Shown here piece after piece: positions 16,439-20,305 of a stretch of DNA of 20,305 nucleotides (the stretch's first letter is position 1; each line of letters starts with the position of its first letter). The DNA is from Pavlovales sp. CCMP2436 (Eukaryota; Haptophyta; Pavlovophyceae; Pavlovales). Made by a program: the position numbers and the translations under genes. The stretch spans positions 12,276 through 32,580 of the forward strand of contig MU631737.1 in the NCBI GenBank assembly GCA_026770615.1, given 5' to 3'. The notes beneath the pieces were generated by a model. It worked only from the letters and a program-made list of their open reading frames with translations. It was not told the DNA's origin and ran no database searches.

Positions 16439-17089
16439 CTACTTCTCCAGACCGGGGGCTCCCCAGACCGGGTCCGACTTGCACCCATAGCGCGCCTCCT
16501 CTTGGGCTTCCATCCGGGCTACCTGCCGGGCGGTATACGCAGCCCGGGCTCCCTTCTCGGATTTCTCGGCTTTGATACACTGTACCCAATCTTCCTCAGT
16601 GCCGCCATTGTAACGCCAACACATGTGCGAGCCCCAGGTCTTGAAGTCCGCGTCGCTAGCGTCGGCTGTTGGCGGGTCCTGGCACTTGATACTGCGGACC
16701 TTGCAAAACGCGCGCACGTCCGCCACAAGCTCATCGCACTCACGCGCCCGCCGCATGTCTGACATACGCCATGCAAAGTACTCTCGGTGACCGAAGTTTA
16801 CATTTGGTCGGTACTCGGCAAGGTTCAGCGGCTGGTTGTAACGTACCCATCCTTCCTCATTGCCGCCATAAGAACGCCACCGCATGCGCGTGCCCCAGGT
16901 CATGAAGTCCGCGTCGCTAGCGCTGGCTATTGGCGGGTCCTCGCACTCGATACCATCCTCCTCGCAGAACTCGCGCACGTCAGCCACAAGCTCATTGCAC
17001 ACACGCGCCCGCTGCGTGTCGGACATAAGGAGGTTAAAGTACAGTCGAAACTCGAAGCCCCAGTACTCGGGACGTGTCCACGGCCGCAT
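16439..17089 (-). CDS. Protein with two tandem copies of a ~87-residue module
   Basis: The 216-residue frame from ATG 17089 contains two homologous modules, around residues 8-85 and 92-171. Both share M-S-D-x-x-R-A-R-x-C/E-x-E-L-V-A-D-V-R, then I-x-C-x-D-P-P, then ASDADFxTWG, then RWxxYGGNEEGWV or the WRYNGGTEEDWV equivalent. Conserved Trp, Cys and acidic positions indicate selection. A Lys/Ala/Glu-rich helix follows (KAEKSEKGARAAYTARQVAR), then TAG at 16441-16439. The same frame stays open upstream as a Ser-Pro-Pro-Pro stretch back to a TAA near 17238, so 17089 may not be the true start. Family not recognised. A helix-turn-helix-like segment downstream (16131-16382) might be part of the same gene, which would hint at a mobile-element origin. 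Confidence 0.55.
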   Translation of the reverse strand: MRPWTRPEYWGFEFRLYFNLLMSDTQRARVCNELVADVREFCEEDGIECEDPPIASASDADFMTWGTRMRWRSYGGNEEGWVRYNQPLNLAEYRPNVNFGHREYFAWRMSDMRRARECDELVADVRAFCKVRSIKCQDPPTADASDADFKTWGSHMCWRYNGGTEEDWVQCIKAEKSEKGARAAYTARQVARMEAQEEARYGCKSDPVWGAPGLEK

Positions 17090-17195
17090 GCTCGGCGGTG
17101 GGCTCGGGAGATGCGGCGGCGGGCTGGGCGGCGGGCTCGGCAGTGGGCTCGGCGGTGGGCTCGGCGGCGGTGGGCTCGACGGCGGGTGATGCGCT
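17090..17195. repeat. GGGCTCGGCGGTG simple repeat
   Basis: About eight copies of a GGCGGTGGGCTC-type 12-15-mer. In the minus frame continuous with the 17089 gene it encodes SPPP repeats, so it could be a Pro-rich N-terminal linker or plain microsatellite. Confidence 0.75.
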
Positions 17196-17356
17196 GTGGG
17201 GACGTGCGGCGCGAAAAGCGGCGGTTTTGGTTTTGATTTTTAACTATTTGCTGTATTGGGTGATTAAACGTGATTAAGCCAGCATGCTGTTGCAACTAGA
17301 TTTTATACGGGTGCAATTAGGGGTGGTCTTTCTTGGACATTTTGACCTAACTAATT

Positions 17357-17911
17357 CAGACATTACAGCGATCCCTGTTTCTGAGTGGGTTGCGTAGAGC
17401 TCCATAAGCGAGTGATCCGATCCCTAGGCGGGGTGCCACAAGTCTGAGTGGGTGATCCCTGGAACCACTCGTGGCGCCCAGAAAGTCCCAGCGGCCGAGT
17501 GGTTCCTGTCAGCCAATCAGTGGGCTGGGCAGGGATGCACCAGCCACACAGACAATTCTTTACAACCTTAAATCTCGCGTATGTGGCTGGTGGTTCCCTG
17601 CTCTCTCATTGGCTGTGTTTTTTTCAAAGTTCGCAGGTCGAGATGCAGCCCGAGATGCGGCCCGCTAGGAATTAATTAATTTAAGCTAATTGGATAATAA
17701 ACAGTAAATTATTTTAAAATGGCAGCTCAGGGATCACTCAGGGATCACTCGGCGGGTTGGGATCACTCGGCGGCTTAGGGATCACTCGGCGGCTTGAGTG
17801 ATCCGATCCCTTAGGCGGTGGAGCCGCCGAGTGAGTGATCCCTAGATTGGAATCACTCGGTAGGGATCACCCACTCAAGTGATCCGAACCTATGGATCAC
17901 TGTAATGTCTG
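17357..17911. mobile_element. 555-bp MITE with 6-bp target duplication
   Basis: The ends CAGACATTACAGCGATCC and the inverse of GGATCACTGTAATGTCTG match at all but one position. CTAATT is duplicated at 17351-17356 and 17912-17917. The subterminal zones are packed with GGGATCACTCGGCGG-type repeats in both orientations, mostly at 17730-17890, with fewer at 17370-17520. Such repeats are typical transposase-binding arrays of non-autonomous DNA elements. No coding capacity. Confidence 0.85.
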
Positions 17912-18431
17912 CTAATTATTGGTATAAAAAATATATGAAATTAAAATGACGTGCGCTAATGCGCAGCTCGCCTAACCGCCGGGGGCGGTAATCTCCAACC
18001 CTTGGTCTAGTCCCAGGCGGCGGGTTGACTCAATAATCCTCCACTTATATTTAAAAAATCGCTCCTCGTCTAAGGTGGTTGTGGTTGTTGGCCTGGGAAA
18101 AGTGGTTTGGTTCATCTGTAGTGTGAGCTAATGTTGCTGTGTATCACGCGAATGGGCGTAGGTCCGAGGTCTGTTTGTCTGGGTGTGTTTATCAGTGTGA
18201 TTCGTGAATGTTGTCGGCAATTGGTTGTCGGAGCCTTCGTACCCCTGGTCTTGGTGCTGCTGGTGGCACCCATTAGGCGCTTTTAAGTTGTTTTGGTAGT
18301 GGATGGGCCGGGTGAGGTAGGTTAGGGTCTGAGCCTGCCATATGAATAAGTAAGGTTGAGGTCACGTCTGTTCCCACTTGCTTGTGAGTGGCTATCGCTA
18401 TGTCGATCCGTAGGATGGTTGCTATGCTGTA

Positions 18432-18923
18432 CAGGGGATCGCGGGCAATAAGAAGGGCGAATATTGAGCTTGAGGCTGAGCTTCTTATCTGCTTCTTCGC
18501 GTCGACGGATCAGCAGGCTCAGCTTCTTTAAGCCTTCGGCGCCCTTCAAATTAATTAAAATATTTTAAAAGTGGACGTGAACAATAACTAACAGTTGCGC
18601 CCGGCCGCGAGCCTTGTCGCGACTCGCGCGCGCACGCGGTTGCGCGCATGCCTGTCGCGCACACGACTCGCGCGCGCACGCGGTGGCGCGGCTCCAATCG
18701 CTGCTGATGTAATGGTGAGTAACCAACGAAAACTGCTTAATGAGCTCCCGCGAAAAGTCATTTTTTCTTCGGCTCGGGGTGGGACCCCCCCGGACCGGTC
18801 CCCTACCCTCAGCTTTATTTACTATTAGGAGCTGGTTTTCGAGCAGGCTCGGCTTCCTCGGGTAAAAAAAAAATGAGACTGAGCTTCTTAACGGTACGGC
18901 TTCTTATTGCCCGCGATTCCTTA
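18432..18923. mobile_element. TA-flanked inverted-repeat element, copy B, in the OTU gene
   Basis: The left end CAGGGGATCGCGGGCAATAA is identical to copy A. The right end is decayed (inverse starts TAAGGAATCGCGGGCAATAA). TA lies on both sides (18430-18431 and 18924-18925). The left arm AAGAAGGGCGAATATTGAGC recurs inverted inside copy A near 15593-15629. The centre contains CG-rich tandem sequence (18594-18700) and may hold a nested insertion. Removing 18432-18923 and one TA rejoins the OTU reading frame. Confidence 0.8.
18594..18700. repeat. CG-rich tandem repeat with 44-bp spacing
   Basis: GACTCGCGCGCGCACGCGGT occurs at 18621-18640 and again at 18665-18684. Alternating CG steps make it Z-DNA-prone, like 8041-8105. 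Confidence 0.8.
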
Positions 18924-19403
18924 TAGAACATGTTGTTGTGCATCCAACCGCCTTCTTTTGCCTGGTATGCCATCGACCACATGGGAGCGGTGCTGTTACC
19001 ACAGGGATCTGTTGGGTCTTCGTCGGGCCGTCTGAGGTCCAAGTGGTTCTGGACGTTTCGGGTAGCGCCCGGACGTGGGCTATGGCTCGTTCGCGGAGGT
19101 TCGCTGCTGCTTGTTTGTGACTTGCGCCGCTGCCGTCAATTCCCATGGCTGCGTAGAGGAAACAGTTCCCGTCACCCACAACGTCCATGTCCATGAGGTT
19201 TATGGTAGCATAGAGTTTTTCGATTTCCCAGGCTCTCGCTGGTGTCCATTTGATAGATTGGCTTGGTTTTCCCACGGCGGCCCTTTTGAGCGCGTGGGCG
19301 TTTCGAGGGTTTGTTAGTGGTTACTGTGCTGCTTCCGCCTCTATCTTCAATTGGCGTGTTATAGATGGTTAGTGTGCTGCTTTCGACTCCATCTCCTGTT
19401 GGG

Positions 19404-19621
19404 TTATTGGGTATGCCTGTTCCCTTTTTTTGTGCGAGGTCGTTTGGGGGGGTTTGGGGGGTTGGATTTCCGCCCCTGGGCAGCCCGTCTGGCTTTCTTT
19501 TGTTTTTGTTGGGTGTCTGTGTATTGTTGTTGGCGGCTGTTTATGGTGGCTGCGAACGCGTCGACATTGTGGATGCTTGCCAAGTTGTTACTCTGCGGTG
19601 GCTGGGTTGGTGGTGTGAGGT
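19404..19621 (-). CDS. Possible basic N-terminal exon of the OTU gene
   Basis: The minus frame here reads LASIHNVDAFAATINSRQQQ, then KQKKARRAAQGRKSNPPNPP and KRPRTKKGNRHTQ before a stop at about 19404. The Lys/Arg-rich end resembles a nuclear-localisation region. It lies directly 5' of the OTU frame but is separated by stops, so a join needs an intron or further frameshifts. Upstream it runs into the transposon end at 19622. The overlapping plus-strand frames are hydrophobic mirror images and less credible. Confidence 0.3.
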
Positions 19622-20261
19622 CGGTCCCACCCCTGCGCCTGTTAAATAGGATAATTCTCCTAGTGAGTAGGATGGGTTTGGCACGCTGTAGCTCACGCAC
19701 CGAGCGGCGGGGACCATGGGTCGTCGCACATCGTCATGGACGGGACGGCATGAGAATAGCCAGGAATCAATCAGATTGACGATGCGGCCTCCCGTTGGTC
19801 TGTCGTGATCTCTTGAAATCACTAATAAAAATAAAAACTTCAGCATGGGGGCCGATTTTCGGGCATGTGGGCGCACGTGCCAGCAGCTTGCCAGCGCCTC
19901 GACGTGGACCTGCTCTAAGCGGAGGGGGGGCTTGGCGTGATGTGCAGGGTAGCATAGACAACTCCATATGTGTTTGGCTCATCCCTGGTGCAGCCCCGTG
20001 CCCACTTAGTTACCATCCTATTAACCATTCCTGGCCAATGTCCTTATGAATAGGATACGTTGAATTTATTAAGTCTGGCATTTTATTAATTATGTTAAAT
20101 AACTTATTGAGGAATTTCTGGAGGACCGAGGCTATTTATTGGCGTCTTGAGACCCTACGTTCCAAGGTTCAGCTCTGTAGAACGAAATGGAGAGACACAG
20201 CGACCGTGCGGCCCCATCCCACTCAATAGGATCGAATGGATCTCTCTCAGGAGTGGGACCG
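19622..20261 (-). mobile_element. Internally deleted, inverted relative of the 7498 transposon
   Basis: It starts CGGTCCCACCCCTG and ends CAGGAGTGGGACCG. Read on the minus strand, 20261-19880 follows 7498-7860 (GTAGGGTCTCAAG, AATAAAATGCC, GGTAACTAAGTG, GCTGCACCAGGG and the CCGCTTAG word in order). 19795-19622 follows 9095-9261 (TCAATCTGATTG, TTCCTGGCTAT, GGTCCCCGCCG, CTACAGCGTGCC). The ~1.2 kb middle is missing and replaced by about 90 unrelated bases. No target duplication is visible (AGGT against TTAA), so the copy may be old or recombined. Confidence 0.8.
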
Positions 20262-20305
20262 TTAAAGGGTCGATTTCCGTGTCCTCTGGGTCATCAGGGT
20301 CGTTT

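Larger units (their letters stand above)
18112..19320 (-). pseudogene. OTU-family cysteine protease gene, disrupted
   Basis: OTU proteases are cysteine peptidases, mostly deubiquitinases. The minus frame from 19320 (first ATG 19194) carries LMDMDVVGDGNCFLYAAMG, the D-G-N-C catalytic-loop signature, then a helical ANLRERAIAHVRAL. Near 19042 the frame slips; the next frame gives RRPDEDPTDPCGNS, then AKEGGWMHNNMFY. A 492-bp TA-flanked element interrupts a Tyr codon here. Beyond it the frame resumes as SIATILRIDIAIATHKQVG, the expected core strand of the fold. A second slip near 18255 precedes TPIRVIHSNISSHYR and TGA at 18114-18112, giving the C-terminal catalytic His-Tyr motif. All three regions expected of the domain are thus present in order. 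Slips might be introns, but the insertion makes the copy non-functional unless spliced out. Confidence 0.75.

Noticed and set aside
16023..16490. 155-codon plus-strand frame
   Set aside because: It is antisense to the minus-strand helix-turn-helix-like segment and the end of the duplicated-module gene, which have more protein-like sequence and internal homology.
19351..19779. 142-codon plus-strand hydrophobic frame
   Set aside because: The Cys/Phe/Leu/Trp-rich composition mirrors the basic, Gln-rich minus-strand frame and crosses a transposon border at 19622.

Overview
The window looks like nuclear DNA of a repeat-rich eukaryote, most likely a microalga or related protist. The species cannot be fixed from sequence alone. 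The evidence is intron-split coding segments with GT/AG borders and AATAAA signals, dense DNA-transposon footprints, LINE 3' ends, tandem satellites and several microsatellites. There are no operons, no Shine-Dalgarno-led gene rows, no rRNA and no tRNA that I can support.

Layout: (1) 1-440 holds a CT microsatellite and a short exon-like segment. (2) 540-1870 holds an unrecognised minus-strand coding region bounded by recurrences of a GGCGTCAAGTT motif. (3) 2050-4605 holds microsatellites and a plus-strand split gene whose C-terminal half resembles a fucosyltransferase-type (GT-B) glycosyltransferase. Almost every exon edge there has one or two degenerate copies in the neighbouring intron. (4) 4919-5597 is a minus-strand chimera of a broken coding region and the 3' tail of a LINE; the same tail ends the plus-strand LINE remnant at 14000-14665. 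(5) 5945-10740 is a satellite of roughly 295-330 bp units, split by a 1764-bp inverted-repeat transposon (7498-9261). Two direct copies of a ~130-bp repeat lie outside the array. (6) 10740-12000 holds an LTR-like segment, a 65-bp hairpin and a short inverted-repeat element. (7) 12180-13480 is a minisatellite of about 54-bp units with a 108-bp alternating order. (8) 14896-15400 holds a short inverted repeat from which a small ORF starts. (9) 15482-15815 and 18432-18923 are two members of a family with TA target duplications. (10) 16131-17089 (minus) encodes a protein with two copies of a ~87-residue module and, in another frame, a helix-turn-helix-like segment. (11) 17357-17911 is a 555-bp MITE-like element with a 6-bp target duplication. 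(12) 18112-19320 (minus) is an OTU cysteine-protease gene broken by frameshifts and by the 18432-18923 insertion. (13) 19622-20261 is an internally deleted, inverted relative of the 7498 transposon.

The genes do not form a pathway. The story is one of repeated invasion: at least five repeat families have landed in satellite DNA and genes, and several insertions can be proven within the window because removing the element restores a satellite unit or a reading frame. The most unusual signals are the exon-edge copies in the 140-4305 region, the OTU frame restored across the insertion, and the LINE-tailed chimera.
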